NCBI GenBank assembly: GCA_905331475.1
Contig: CAJNYU010002862.1
Location: forward strand, 310,001-374,000
Length of the DNA stretch: 64,000 bases
Reading direction: 5' to 3'
Source of the DNA: Rotaria socialis
Taxonomy: Eukaryota > Rotifera > Eurotatoria > Philodinida > Philodinidae
Position numbers and translations under genes: made by a program
The notes under the pieces: generated by a model
What the model was told of the DNA's origin: nothing
Database searches by the model: none
Seen by the model: the letters and a program-made list of their open reading frames with translations, nothing else
Part shown: positions 22,624 to 37,451 of the stretch, piece after piece
How the letters are laid out: each line of letters begins with the position of its first letter
How positions within the stretch are numbered: position 1 is the stretch's first letter

Positions 22624-23639
22624 TCTCTACACGATAATCAATCGTCTTGTACAATAGAAAGCTCTAGATTTTTCTCCTATATCCTTGGATAATGGCGTAT
22701 GTAACACGCATTTTCTTTTCCTGCTCGTCTTTTTTTCTCTCTATATCCTTGACAGGATACTATTAATAAAAAAATAGGAATCTATTAGTATACGGAGTCA
22801 CCAAGTACTATAATTATAATGTGATTTTCATTTTCATCAATTTGTAATCACGAATATGATAAGATGCATTGACGAAACTTTTCTAATCATTATTAGAATT
22901 AAGCTGGTGATTTGTAAAGCAAAACAAAAATATCTATTATATTTGGATAAATAAAAATTATGAAAAATGATAACTATGAAATTATTTCTAAAAACTGTAG
23001 CGTGTAACATATCTAGCATTACTCATAGTTATAATTTTAATTTGTACGAAATCGACAACAAAATTGAAACATGATTTTTTTTCGCCAACTTCCATTTGAA
23101 TAAATTCACTAGTCTAATATTACTAGAATAACACAAATCCTATGAATAGAACAGCGAACGAGAACTGAATTCTGTCTGTATCGTACAAGAATTGATATAT
23201 ATATTGAATGGTAATAGATAAATATCACTACTTTGACAATACTATTAAATATTTGTGTTACATTTGATATTAGATCTGTATTGATTGAAATAGTAAAATT
23301 AATGTTTCGTTTTTCATCTATTGAATATGAACACAAGATATTATTATAACCTTTTGCATATATTTAAAAAAAGATAAAATTATTACACATATAAATACTG
23401 ATATCTTATATAATTAAATTTATTTGGTAGCTCAAAATCAAAAAGAAAATATTTTTTTTTAAATAGATCAAATCAACAATCAGAACAAACAACTTCAAAA
23501 AAGAAAACAGACTGTCCTACAAAAAGGTAGAATTACATTCCATTATATTGCTCGATATATACACATGCACATATACATATCTAAGTATGAAGTACTAAGT
23601 TAATGAATGCTTTATGAATGATGAACTTTCATTAGAGAA
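22624..23639. other. Intergenic, nothing recognised
   Basis: Spacer between two minus-strand genes. It holds the upstream region of the YihY-type gene and the downstream region of CNNM. No further gene seen. Confidence 0.5.
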
Positions 23640-26600
23640 TTAAGGAGATGGTGGTGGTGTTGGTGTTGTGAAAGAGCGAAATAATTTGTCTCGTTGGTTT
23701 TCTTTTAATGTTGGCGTATTTCTATCGGAATTGATTGGACTATCTGGTGATATTTTATTTGAATTAGATAAAATGCTTGATGCTTGATTTTGTGCTAATA
23801 ATTTTTCATGTTCAATAGCCCCATCCGATGCTAAGGCTAATGATGATGTTCTTTCATGCATCATGTCTCCTGTAAGACAACCATTCGTATTCGATGAATC
23901 AACACGATTAACCTTTTCTAATTCTTGTATTAACAAATCAATTCGTTCACCGTTAGAATTGACCATTGGTGCATCACCACTAGCTGTTTGTTTTTTTTCA
24001 AAATAAGTTGCACGTACAGCAGCTAACCAATGAACACGTCGTATGCGTAAAATTTGTACATCTTCGCTAACACGTAAACTAAAATCAGGTATAAATGGAC
24101 GAAATCTATTGGATTTTGAACGTATCAGATCATCAAGTTTTTCATCAGGATTCTTAAAGAAAATTTATCGTTAAGTTTTTTTTTAGAAACTAATAAAAGT
24201 AAAAGAATCTTACATAAAGTGCACTAACACCAAAGTAATAGAATGAACCTATTTCGCTAACAATTTTTTCTTTGCCTGTTTCCAATTCTGCATTACCATT
24301 AATAATGAGAACAAAATAATCTACAGGTTTATCATATTCGTATATATATGTAGTTTTGCCAACTTTAGAATCATCTTCATCATATTCATATTCTTTATAT
24401 AAATCAATATTTAATAAACGACTTAATATAGTACTTGAAATAAATTTTTCTTTGAAAGGTTCAATGCCTAAATTTGAATACAAAAGTATTATCTAATAAT
24501 TTGAAAACAAAAAAATCAACGATTTTACTTGTTGATAGAAATTGAAAAACAGCTACTTTCATTTGTGCTGAAATTTTACTAATAACTTCAGTTGTATTTT
24601 GACGAATAAAGACTGAAAAATCTGGTGCTTGAGAAAGAACATTACGAACTTTTCGACGGTTATCAGCTAAAAAAAATATTCTATTGAATCATGTTAACAT
24701 ATTGAACAAATAGAAAATATTTTAAGATATGATCAAATAATAGAATGACAGTTTGTATCATGCGTGTATGACGAATCTTTTGTAGAAAAGAAAGGATAGG
24801 AATGATTATAGAAATCTGTGAGATCACTAAAGAAACAAAAACAAGTTTTTCCTAACCAGAACTAAAGATTAAAATTAAATATTCTACGATTTCAAAAGAA
24901 TCCGTTGACAAATATTTATTCGCATATTTTTCTCAACGAGTAGCTGATGAAAATTAATCAATCTCTATTTTATCTTTTCAAGTCAATCAAAATTTTGAGT
25001 TAGTAAAAAATTCCAATACTTTTCATGCATTTTAATTAATATTTTGTTTATATAGGAATTTTAGTGTTTAGAAATATTATGTTTGCATTAAAACTTCCGA
25101 TGAAGTTCATCAAACTAAATATATTTGCAGATTCATCTTGCCAGAGTAAATCTCAAATATCAACATCTGGAGGGCTTATTATTGAAACCTTTCTCATGTT
25201 GACACGTCTGAATGTGATAATCCTCTTGTGCTGATCCTTTACTATCTCCGACTTTGTAGACATAAAACAGTACTTTTCTCAATTCTTTTGCACTTACTAA
25301 ATACATCTGTTTCATCAACGATTTCTTCTTGAATCATTTCTTCAATAATATCTTCGAATGTAACGATACCAACAGCTCGAGCTCTCGGGTCTTTTTCACT
25401 TGTATTATCATATTCAACAACAATACCTAAATGATATTGTTCTAGAAGACAAAAACGAATTAAGAATACAATCCAAATATTTTTCTTTAAAATGAACCTT
25501 TCTTAAATAAATTGAATACATCATAACTTGAATCATCTGGTGTAATTGATGTACCATAACGATGTTTACAAAAATTCACTATATGTCTAACAGTAAATTT
25601 TCCTGATTCTGTATCAGGTAGAGCAAAATCACGTGCATATACAAGACCAACTATATTATTTCTAGAAATCAAAAACAAAATGAATTAATATATTTGTTTT
25701 TCTTCTATTTTGTATTGAATCAGCAGACTTTTCTCCTTCATAGACAGGTATTCTTGAATAACCAAAACCATAAACATTAAGAACAAGTTCGTCATCAACA
25801 ATACGGTTTGCTTCAAGCATAAAAACATCTTCTAAATTTGTCATAACATCGCGAATCTTTTTTGCTTTTAAATTAAGTACACCAGTCATAATGATCTTTT
25901 CACGATCTTCAATATCAGTTGTTGATGTATGTTTTAACAAAGCACTCATTTGATCACGTGTATAACGTGCACCAACTTCTTCCCCTTCGATTAGAAAATA
26001 GAAAAAAAATTATACAAATTCAAATTTCATGCCAACAAAGTTTAACAATATTATGAACTCTTCTATTATTTGATTCAATGTTATCATAGTCATCTGTTCA
26101 GATTAATTATTTTTAATTATAGTCATTGAATGAATGATTTTCTCTACATGCAGCCGTATTTTCTATGATAATTCATCATTTACTTTCCTTTTATTTGATA
26201 ATACCAATAAAAATAAGGATTTTTGTTTTTGTTTTGTATTCATTATATAGTCAAACAGATAAATTCCTACTCGAAAGTCTGATGAAAGTCTATAGAAGAG
26301 AAAGAAATTCGTGGCTTATATCCTATGATTATAGCGTCAGAAACACATTTCGATTATATTTACCTAGAATAAAATCAAGTAATCTACTTAATGGAAATGA
26401 AATTGGAAGTGTTAAGATCATAAATAGTTGTGTTAATAAAATTGTTTGTGAACCAACTTTGAGTCCATGTCGAGAACATATAGCTTGAGGAATAATTTCA
26501 CCAAAAATAACAATTGCTAATGTTGCACTAGCTACAGCTAATCCACCGCTAATTAATGTATCAAGTAATATGGTTGTTGTTGAATTCACCAAAACATTAC

Positions 26601-27995
26601 CCAATAAAATAGTACATAAAAGAAAATTACCACGTTTACGTACTGGATATATGCGTTTAGCGTATTTACGATCATTTGGTGTACCAGCTTCTTGTATAAC
26701 TTTTAAATCATGTGGTGTTAGTGACATTAAACCGAGATTTAGTCCAGAAAAAAGACCTGATAATGTTAAAAGAAACACTAAACAAAGTATTGTTGTCCAA
26801 ACGGGTAATGCTCGTCGAGTAACTCGAATTTTTAAACCAGGTCTATAGACAAAAAGAAAATCAATAAAATAGTTTTAAAAAGATATTTAGAAGAAATAAT
26901 ACCGATCTCCGCAATGCAATACTTCACTAGAATTTGCTGACGTTAAACACATGTACAGAGTTGAATTATAGTAAGGTAAATTAAGATTAATAAAAGCATA
27001 TTCACTTGTACGATGTTGTGAACTGGCTTCTTCTACTTTTAATCTATAAATAGCATTTTTACGTTCCCATTGGCATGATTCAGGATGAGTTGTAAATGAT
27101 AGCTCGGCACCATCGAGATTTTTACCTTTAAAGAATTAAAATACATTTCCATTAAATATATAAAAGCATTCTATAGATAGTTATTTTTAACGAATCGAAT
27201 AGGTAATTATTTTTCAGAAAGATTCACTAAATATATTCGATTGCTGTTAGTATTAATCAAGATTAAAGCTGATGTTTGTTTTACTGAACTATTGTAAAAT
27301 ATATACAATTAGTTTACAAAAACAGCTTGAAATTTATAAAAATTATATGTTTTCTAGAAAATTTTGAGGTATTTATGATAGCTACCTAATTAATTGACTT
27401 TGCTATGCAATGCATGCCCTTGAGACTTTCCTTTTGTATTAACAGTTATTGAAAACACAGCAATGCTTCTGTGTATGCGATTTAGCTAATAAAAAAATGT
27501 ATTTATCTATTTCTTTATAGATTCAATAAATTTCTTCTTGTTCTTCTTCTTCTTCTTCTTCTGGTCTAATAAATTATTATTTCCTCAAATATATTTTTTT
27601 AATTATGTACTTTAATTTCTACGTACCATAGATAGCAAACTGAGTATTGGTATTTCTCTGTATTTGCCATTCTTGTTCTCCTTCACCATTGAAAACATAA
27701 TTACCCTTAGCAACTGGGAACATTGTAAGTAAATTAGTTTTAGAACTTTCAGACGATAATTGATATCTTTTCCCTGCATGCAATTTTTCGTTCTTATTTC
27801 TATTTATGATTAAAGCTTGTCGTCGAGAGGTCTTAAAATAAGATAACAATGTATTTAATGAAAGATTTCGAAAAAATAAATAAAAATAACGAATATTAGC
27901 TTTACCTTTTCAGAGCTATTTTGCACATTTGAAATTGAAAATGTTTCAATGTTCATTACCATTGAAAAAAGTATAGTCACTTGAAAAAAGATCAT
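23640..27995 (-). CDS. CNNM: CNNM family magnesium transporter
   Basis: Ten exons on the minus strand: 27906-27995, 27627-27831, 26903-27125, 26364-26842, 25729-25984, 25498-25661, 25298-25441, 24529-24666, 24214-24467 and 23640-24152, in phase throughout, 821 residues. The start at 27995 begins a signal-peptide-like stretch; an in-frame ATG at 28079 is an alternative. Residues to about 172 form the extracellular domain. Residues 173-332 are the DUF21 membrane domain, with the signature [16 protein letters not shown] pair spans about 365-520 ([23 protein letters not shown]). A cyclic-nucleotide-binding-like domain spans about 566-680 (K-P-V-D-Y-F-V-L-I). The tail is Ser/Thr/Pro-rich and ends in P-P-P-S-P. 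CNNM proteins sit in the plasma membrane, export or regulate Mg2+, and bind PRL phosphatases through the CBS pair. Length is close to vertebrate CNNM2/4. Confidence 0.93.
27541..27562. repeat. TTC microsatellite in a CNNM intron
   Basis: Uninterrupted TTC run of about seven units inside the 501-base intron at 27126-27626. Confidence 0.8.
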
Positions 27996-29373
27996 GTTGT
28001 AAGAAAAATAAAACACAAATGCTTTACAAGATAAAACGTTACAGGAATAAATTATGATTATCACACAAACGCGACACACACTTCAACCAATCAATTCAAT
28101 CAGTGGAAATCAAAAAATTGTATTAACCTAACTTAGAAAAAAAACAGGAAACAATAAATAAATAAACGAATGCAAAAAAGAATTACTAACACAAAACAAG
28201 AGAGAATATTAAATAACTTTAGTCATTAAATATAATTTATTCCTTCGTATAGATAAACTGTCACTTGTATTAGATCGATAATGGTTCCAATTGTTAATTG
28301 TTCGGGTAAAGAACATAATGAAAAGGAATGGTTTAATTGATGTATGACGGTAATGGCAACAATGTTTTATACTAATCCAATAAATCAGATAGATAATCTA
28401 AAAAAAAAGTTAAAGCAAAAAACTGCTGATAATACATATTTGTTTTCTTATTTTAGTAGTTGTATCGGTGTTTTCTTGAGGAAAACAATAAAAATAAATT
28501 CTGCATTTTCCTTTTTCTACTTTTGTCTGCTAAATGAATTGTACGTGCGTACGTGCCAAGAACCGACACAATATCGGAAAGAATTCAAAGAAAAATGCTG
28601 CATTAAAAAGCAAATAAAAATAATCCTCAAGTGCACACTAACTTATGCGCCAATCAAAGAATTTTTTTTTCTAATCCAAGCTGAAATACTTCATGCTTTC
28701 ACAATCGATTGCAAACAAAAACAAATGATAACCTTAACTTAAACATTTCGTTAAATAACCCTAAAATCAACATGAAAACAAGAAAAGAGATACGTATAAT
28801 TATAATATACTCATATTACCACAGAGGCAAACGATTGTAATAAAATATTATATGAATGTAGTCATGCATGGCAAAAAATACTAATTGAGTGTTATCAATC
28901 GAGACTTAACGTCTCGAAGACGGTGCCTGATTTAATGATCACTAAGAAAAAAAGTCGTATTTATATATTAACATTTATGTATATTTTTGAAAAACTTGAA
29001 CACTGATTTGATAAATCTAATGAAGTGAAGAATCTACCGCCGAACTCAATGCTAGAAAATATTGAGTCTCTAACATTTTCTAAGCATTAAAATTAACATA
29101 GGGAGAAAAAAGTTGATAAAATATCAAATGTTCTTATCGTTTCCTTTTTGTTTCTACAAAAAATATTTATCACAGAACGAACAGAATATATTTTTTTATT
29201 TTTATAGTCACTGGAGAAAAGATTGTTTTCTACATATAGCACGATAGAGGGCAATAGTAGTATATATAGTCGAGGCTATTTTAACTACATATATGGTAAC
29301 ATATGTTCCAATCATTGAGTTTTCATTTACAATTCACTCATTCACTTTCTATTTGTTTTATCCAAAGGAACTG
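27996..29373. other. Divergent intergenic region, CNNM / NOMO
   Basis: This 1.4-kb spacer must hold both promoters. TATATATA-like sequence at 29260-29270 lies about 105 bases before the NOMO start. The 132-codon frame at 28344-28742 has biased low-complexity composition and no homology I recognise. Confidence 0.4.
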
Positions 29374-32300
29374 ATGTTAAAATTTTTGATTTTATTTCTC
29401 ATATGTTTTTCTTACGGAAAAACTCAACAAAATTCTGATGTTATTGGTTGTGGAGGTTTTATTAAATCTGAAACAGATATTAATTATAAAGTTGTTCGAG
29501 TAAATATATAGTTTTGATTTACAAAGAAAAAACAATATATTACGTCGTTTGTTTATTTTTCTTTAGATACAATTAATTACCAAAGATGGCATTCCAATTT
29601 ATACTACCGAAGCTGCTCCAGTTAATGGATAGTCAGTTAAAATTATTTTATTAATAAACTATTGTTGTATTATTTATCTACTAGTTACATGATTCCAGTG
29701 TATGAACATGGTGAATATATTCTTAAGCTTCTTCCTCCACCAGGTTGGAGTTTTGAACCAACACAATTTGAATTAAATATTGATGGAGAAACCGATTCAT
29801 GTACACTGAATTATGATCTTAATTTTGTTTTCAAAGGATTTGGATTGGCTGGGCGTGTATGTTGATTAGAATAAATGATCTTAGAAGAATTTAAATTTTT
29901 TTTGTTTTTATTTTCAAGGTATTAAGTGCAGGTAGTACAAGTGGTGGACCAGGTGGTGTAACATTAACATTATATCAAGATAATAGAAAATTAAATGAAA
30001 CAAAATCGAAACCGGATGGAACGTAAGTCTGATGATTTTGTATTAATTATTTTTACTAATCAGAAATATTTCATGAATGTTGCTTTATCTCTAGCATCCT
30101 ATAATAATATCTAGATTTACGAAGATGTTGTTCATAAATAAGTGAAAAGATAATCTCTAAGATTGTAGAATCGAAGTTCAATTCAGCATAAAAACATTCA
30201 TAGTGGAGATGTTTAGGACAGGTTATTTTTTTATTCTCTCTATCTGACATGTTAGATTGATCTTTGTATGTCAATGTGTGTTGAGGGAAATCTTTCAAGG
30301 TTCTGGAAATCTATTTAGCTGAACGAAATTTTTTTCTATTGGGAATCCCAATAAAGAAATGTTTTTCTTGTATGAAAACACTTTGCTTTGATATTATTGA
30401 ATTAATTCGTTCATGCTTGTTCCGAATGAAAATTACTTTTATTCGTTGATGACTAATAAAAATGGGTATTTATTTTTTGGGGGCTAGATAAGGCGGGAAT
30501 AATCCAAAATTTTGCTTTAATTTTGGATTATTCCCACCTGAAAACAGCATTTAGTTCCTTTTTGTTTTCGAATTGAGAGAATGAAAGACTAAATTAGACC
30601 TTTCTTTACTTTTAAAAGATTCAGATATTATTTTTATAATCTTTTGCACTATTTAGGAGATTTTCGTTTGAATCGATTGATTCTGTACTGTAGCGTTGCC
30701 AACTAACTGCAAAACGTTTGTAATAGTTTAAATTTATCCTGTGAGAATTTCTATTTAGCTTATTTTTGCTGCAGCTCTGATTGAAAGACTACCAATAATA
30801 ATTTTTGAGTGATCTTTTTTCCCTCTATATTGTGTTGGAGGAAAATATTTTCAGTTTTACTCGTATCCGCTCGTATCAAGAAGGGTAAATTTGTTAACAT
30901 AGCTATAGGTCATATTTTTTCCTAGATACATTTAGATTTTTGATTTCATAAATTAAATTTACAGACCTTAACATATTTTTCATAAATGCTGTTTTTAATT
31001 GTGCAATAAATAATTTAGATTCTCATATATATATACATATATATATAATTAAGTTCCTGCCTATAATGTTCGAGTTACATCTTAATTTCAAACATGTTGA
31101 GCCACAAATTGAACCTTTTCTTTCATTAATTTTCTGATATTTTAATTTCTATAGATTTGAGTTTTTTGATGTTTTACCTGGCCAATATACAGTCATTGGC
31201 AGTCACAATCATTGGAAATTCATGACAGTAAATTGAAAATAAAAATAAATAAGTCAAAAAATTGAATTAAATGTTTCAGAGCACATCACACGTACAATTA
31301 TCAAAAGAACGTTGGGAATTTGAAAATCCAATTGTTGTGCTAGGGTATTCAATTCAGGTAATTATTTGTTGTCATTAAATAATGGATAGAGGAATGAATT
31401 ACTTTTTCTTTTTATTACTCATGGAAGGGAGCTGTTGTACATCAGTCATCACCACTGATTTCTATTGATGTATTGTTATTTCGAACTTCATCAAATGAAG
31501 ATAATCTTTCATTGCCAACATGTGCTAATAATGAACCATTAAATGCCAATGAAGTTTCATGGTTACCACCAACAATCAAGGCACAAAATTTTGTTTGTCG
31601 AACACGTACAAATGCGAAAGGAGAATATATATTCAACGATACACCAATTGGTCTTTATATTTTGGTATATTTCGTTTTTTTTTCTCCATAGTTCAATAAT
31701 TGTATGATAATCTTTGTTTTCTGCTTTTCCTTTGTAGTTGCCATTATATAAAACACCTTCACTTGAGATTGTTTTTATACCAGATCAAAAAGCTGTAACA
31801 GTAACACATAAAGATTTTTATGTTCAAACTCCATTTGAAACAGGAACAATTTCATTTCACGGTCGTGCTGTTAAATCAACAAAAAAAGTTCGTTAATTAA
31901 TTTCAGCTAATGAATTTAAGTCTCCTCTTGCTTTTTTTCAAGGAGAAACTAACTCCATTATCCAATGTTCAAATAAGCGTAGACGGAAAACCTTACTGTC
32001 AAACTGATTCAAATGGCTTATTCAAATTAAAAAATATTCGTTCAACAGGTACAATTAAAATCAAAGGTGAATTAGATGGTTATATATTCAAAGAATTAAT
32101 CTATGCAATTAATCTTAATCGTCTTATTGGTGTTGGTGACAGTTCAACATTACTTGTTCTATCACCAGAAAAGTAAGTGTTATTCGATAGACAAAAACAA
32201 AACAAAAAACGAATTCATTTAAATAAATATATAGAGTTCGTGTTACTGGTCGTGTTCAATGTTCATCAATACGAAAACAAACAATTCGTTATACTGATTC

Positions 32301-35300
32301 AGAAAAAAAGACTATTCAACGATTTGACGTTGAACCAAATTCAGAATATACAGTTTATGTCACTCCTGGTGTCTACACATTTTCTGTAAGTTGATTATTT
32401 TTATTTCTATTTTATCTTTAGTACGAAGACGAACTATTTTACTATTGATTCTCTTACAACTAGAGATACGAATTGTATAGATCAATTACTTTGATCTACA
32501 TTAAACATAGAAAAATAGTCCTTCGCATATAGGCCATAAAAGATAATTTCAATAGTATTTGAAATCAATAAAAATAAGTAATCAGTGTAGTGTCCAAAGG
32601 AGAATGTGGTGTCTGTGTTCGCTTAATCTTGAAAATATTTTTATCTATCTCTTGTAGAGTATAATCCTTCTTTTTGTTTATTTACTGTTAAAAACAGTTT
32701 CAATGTTCGCCTCTATCGTTGACTAAAGAGACAGATCTGGACAGTTAATTACAATAAAAACATGAGAACCTACTGTATGATCAACAATAAAGTGATGTAG
32801 AAGAATCGAATGATACTATATTGGATTTTATTATTGAATAACTCTTGCCAAGTAAAAACTCATTTTTTTATTAATACCAGCATCTTTATTCTAAATGCTC
32901 ATAATTACACAGATACAATGATCTACATTTGACAAACGAGATTGTAGTCAAAATAGTTGATACATCTCTAGTAATAAGTTATGTTTTGATTCACTCCGAC
33001 ATATATTTTGATTAGAGATTCAATAGTGCGATAGATTTCGAAATTCTTTATTTCACTCTCTGCTCGTATGTACATAGATAAGTCAGATGATATTACCATT
33101 TGTTTTTGATTATTTTTATAGATTAAAACTATTCCGAATTACTTCAGTGTCTCTGATTTTTTCCTCTAGAATTTAATACGGGATTAATTTAGATTTATAG
33201 CTCATATTCATTCTCAGAATCTTTGGTATCATATCTATTATCATCGTTATTTTATTTCATATTTTACTAATGTCGTTGAATTTCTTCAATTTCAAATATT
33301 TGTTTGTTTCTTATAAGAAATCAAATTTCGAATATTTCTTTTTCTTTAGCCTGAATTATCTGATGCTGACATTCGTTCAGGACTTCATTTGACACCCGAA
33401 GAGATCGATGTTGATGTATCACATGGTTCACCAATTGATCAAATAAATTTTTCTCAACTAAAAGCAAAACTGAATGGTGTTATTCATTGCATTGGTATTT
33501 CTTCGCATTTTTTAACTGACTTGTAAAAAACAAATAGTTAAATTTTCTTTTAGATGATTGTCAAAATGATTTGCCAATGTTAGAATTAACATCACGCGCT
33601 GGTGTTACAAATAAAATTGATTTAATTGAAACTTCAAGTAAAACCAATGCAGTTCATTTTGAACAAGATAATCTGTTACCAGGAAAATATTCAGGTTATT
33701 TTATTGAGAAAACGTTTATAAAAATGTCTTTTATCTCAATTTCACTGTTTTAGTTTCATTAGTAAACTCTAGAAAAAATGATAAATATTGTTGGAAAGAA
33801 TCTCAAATTGAAGTAGATTTATCGAATTCAAATAAAACCATTAAATTCGAACAAACTGGTTTCAAACTTCGTACTCATCTTCAAACATCAAATAAAGTTG
33901 TTTTGGTAAGCTTTTTTAGTTTTTATCTTCATGCTTTATTTTCGTTTCGGTTCTCTCAATATTTTAGAAAATCAATCAATTGAAAGAAAATAGTTATACA
34001 CATTCCATTGATTTGTTATCAGGGTTAAATGAAATATGTTTACCTAATCAAGGTTTATATGAATTGATACCTTCAAGTTGTATGAAATTTGAAAATGAAA
34101 AATACTTTTATGACACATCTAAATCACCATCGATACCAGTCGATTTAATTCCAGCTGAATATCAAGTGTTTGTTTTTATTCAAACTGAAAACGAAGATCC
34201 AAGTACTTCAACGTTTCCAGTTTTAATAAAGTAAATTAAAAAATATAATGCTGTTTAAATTACTACGAAAATCCTTAGAGTTAAATTTCAGTCGATGGTA
34301 AAGCATTGACAGTAGTAGTACTATTGTTTCAGATGAGAAATTCCACGTAAATAAGTTTTACCTCAATGAGTATGTTGCTCGTTATGATCTTAATTTCATA
34401 TATACCATAATAGATTATGTTATTGACTGGTAGTGAATCCGTTTCAATATTTAATATTGAGTCCATAAATAAATGATACAATTCATAAAGAACATTTATT
34501 TAGTTCGATCGACTATGTTGCTATTCGTCGAGAGTTTTAATTCAAAATTCCTGTCCAATCTTACAAAAAAATATACCGATTATCGGTTTTTCGAGTAGTT
34601 AGTTCTGAGTATTTAAAATGTGTTTGATAATAGTGTAATAAAACATAAATCAAATATAAATTGATTAATTCCCAGTTGAGATAAAATATACGAACGAACT
34701 GTTCAAACAATTCGTCTGGTCAAAACTAGAAATGTACGTTTTGGCCTTCGATATCAATATTGATTTAGGAGAAATTAATTTCTCTAATCATCGGTGATCT
34801 CGAAATACTTTTGTAATATAACGTCCATATATATTCGTAAGATAATTCTCTTACTATTTGTCATTTACATTCGATCTTTGTTGTTTAATTACTAATTTTA
34901 TCGAATGTTAGGAAGGCTCTATTTGAGTTTTTTTTAAATTTTAATCACGACATGTTTTAGTTATTTTTTTGTTCAAGCCTTGTTTCTGATCAAATTCGAT
35001 ATCTAAACAATAGACTTCTTTTTAAAAAAAATAATATATCAAGATTGGCACGATATTATTGCATTTGTTTTGTTTATTTTCGTTTAGAAATCCAAAACAA
35101 AATAGTGAATTTACACTTGATCTACAAAAAGATAAGAGCAAATGGACAGGTTCATTTTGGGCCAAGTAATTAATTCTCAATACTCTGCTCTTTTTCCTTG
35201 AAATAATTGTTTTTTGGAATTTTAGAGCTAGTGAACAATTTACCATATTTCCTAAATCTGATATATGGTTATTTGAACCTGATCATAGTGCAATAGCTAT

Positions 35301-37451
35301 CTCTTCGGAAAACTGTGAATCTAATCAAGTGAAATTTCTTGCTCGTCGTGGTCTTTTTATAGATGGTTCAACGTATCCACCTGTTGCTGATGCCAATGTA
35401 TCACTATATACAACTTTAATAGATAGTGAAAATGAACAATCTATTGATGTTGATGGTCGATCGATGAGTCTTTTTCTATCTTCATGGACAAATGCCGATG
35501 GTAAATATAGTTTTGGACCATTATCGAATACACGTCCATACCATGTTACAATTCATAAATTGGGTCATGTATTTACCCGTAAATCATCATCATTATATGA
35601 TTTTAATGCCGAAAAATTAGCTTCTATTCTCGTACAAATAAAAGATGTTGATGGAGTTTTTCTTTTATTAACATCATCAACGAATAGTATGCGCCGACGA
35701 ACAGCAACAACTGATACTACAGGCGAAATCTTATTTGAAGATTTACAATCAGGAAAATATTATTTACGTCCACAATTACGTGAATATAAATTTCAACCCG
35801 AAGATGCTGAAATTGAATTGAAATCTGGTGAAGAACTCGTTGTAAAATTTCAAGTACAACGTATCGCATTTAGTTGTTACGGACAAGTGACATCAATAAA
35901 TAATGAGCCAGAATTCGGTTTAATTATTGACGCTATTGGTATTGATCAATGTGAAAGTGTTACAAGAGAATCAGCTAAAACAGATATTAATGGACAATTT
36001 CGTTTACGTGCACTTCAACCTGGTTGTCGTTATCGTCTTCAATATCGTTCAAATCCAACTGATTCAGCGCAGACAGAAATTTTAGATATTGAACCGAGAA
36101 ATAAAATTGTTGAAATCTTCGATACAGATTTATATGACATTCACTTGTATACAACTAAACGACCAACGGACGCTGATATTAATGTTTTTGTTCAAACTCA
36201 AACACAATTTCTTAATCAACTTAAAGTATTATTTAATTAGATAATTTATATTTTCTTTTATTGTAAAAATTTTAGATTAAATTGTATAAAATATCACAAC
36301 GCGAAAGTCCTATTCAAACAGTGACACTAACGAATTCACCATTTTGCTACTTTAATCAAATACCATTTGATAATGAAGTGAGTTCTATGTATATGTAAAA
36401 TCTTCTATTTTTGAATTTTGTTTTCTGTTTATTCATCAAGCAGTTCAGACTTTTATTCAAAAACAAAATTTTGAATAAATTTCACAATTTGCTTAAGAAT
36501 TAGAGATGTCCATAACGACTAAAAATTCAACATTGCCTTGTCATGCTAAACATATCTATTAGGGAGCCAAGTCAATACATGCATTTCATTTGAATATGTC
36601 TTTTATTTTGAGCTAGTCCTTGTAACGATCAATAAATACGTCCCTGTTAGGCTCTATACGGAGTGACAAACTGAATAGAGTGAAGTAGCTTACCGGCACT
36701 CTCAGTAATGATGTTTAGTCGGTTCTTCACATATCCAGAGTGTAACAACTTCATACGTAGCACACCTATATATAGAAGAGGGATATTAGAACAATGGAAA
36801 GAGAAGGAAGGATAATTATCTCAAGCTTGTCATCAATATCGGCATATTTCCGTAACATGATTATAAATTTTTTTAGAGTTATATTCTTCGATTGGAGTCA
36901 CCATTATCAACAAGTGTTTATACGTATGTTCAATCTGAAATAACATTTACAGCCAATCAAACGTTTTTGTTTTTTACATTTAATTTTGAACCACGCGTAA
37001 ATAGAACTACATATATCAATTTTTTATTATTTTTTCGTAACGAAATATTTATTGATATTTAGTTAAAAAATTATGATGGTGAAACTGGTCTTACTGGTTC
37101 CTATTCAGCATTTATAATTGCTTTACTTATAATTGCATTAGTATTCAAATACGAGACAGTAACGTGTTTTTATGTTCGTTTTTCCCTAAATTTTCATGAA
37201 ACTTGACTTGTTTTTAGATTCTTCCATTTTTACGATCATTCTATGGGTATTCACATGAAATCTTATTGCCTAACTTAGTTAAAAAATCATCAACACTTTT
37301 ATCTACTGCACAAGTAAATGATCAAAATATCAAAGGGACTTCTTCAACATCATCACTCAATACAATGAATACAAAAACAATAGCAAATCCAAACAATGAA
37401 AATCTTGGTTTAACTAACGATTCAAAACGACGACCTCGAGTCGCTGATTAG
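29374..37451 (+). CDS. NOMO: NOMO (nodal modulator), ER translocon-associated protein
   Basis: Twenty exons, all phase-checked: 29374-29499, 29567-29631, 29685-29856, 29919-30022, 31155-31227, 31280-31357, 31428-31664, 31738-31887, 31943-32172, 32235-32385, 33350-33494, 33554-33694, 33754-33905, 33968-34230, 35088-35165, 35226-36225, 36276-36377, 36877-36996, 37063-37158 and 37218-37451. The product has 1,238 residues, close to the vertebrate protein. The start was chosen for the signal peptide at residues 1-18. The mature N-terminus carries the NOMO hallmark D-V-I-G-C-G-G-F-I-K-S. The body is a chain of beta-sandwich (carboxypeptidase-regulatory/prealbumin-like) repeats, with recurring G-x-Y/F and L-P-G-x-Y motifs. 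A single helix lies about 1140-1158, followed by a short cytosolic tail. NOMO works with nicalin and TMEM147 in the ER membrane on multipass protein insertion. Confidence 0.93.
30492..30538. repeat. Long perfect-type hairpin in NOMO intron 4
   Basis: GGCGGGAATAATCCAAAATT (30492-30511) is followed by a 7-base loop and its reverse complement at 30519-30538, with one mismatch. The intron (30023-31154) is among the largest of the gene. This may be a MITE remnant or a fold-back; I see no clear target duplication. Confidence 0.65.

Noticed and set aside
28344..28742. 132-codon plus-strand frame between CNNM and NOMO
   Set aside because: Low-complexity Lys/Phe/Asn-rich translation, no domain or splice context, and it lies in the shared promoter region.
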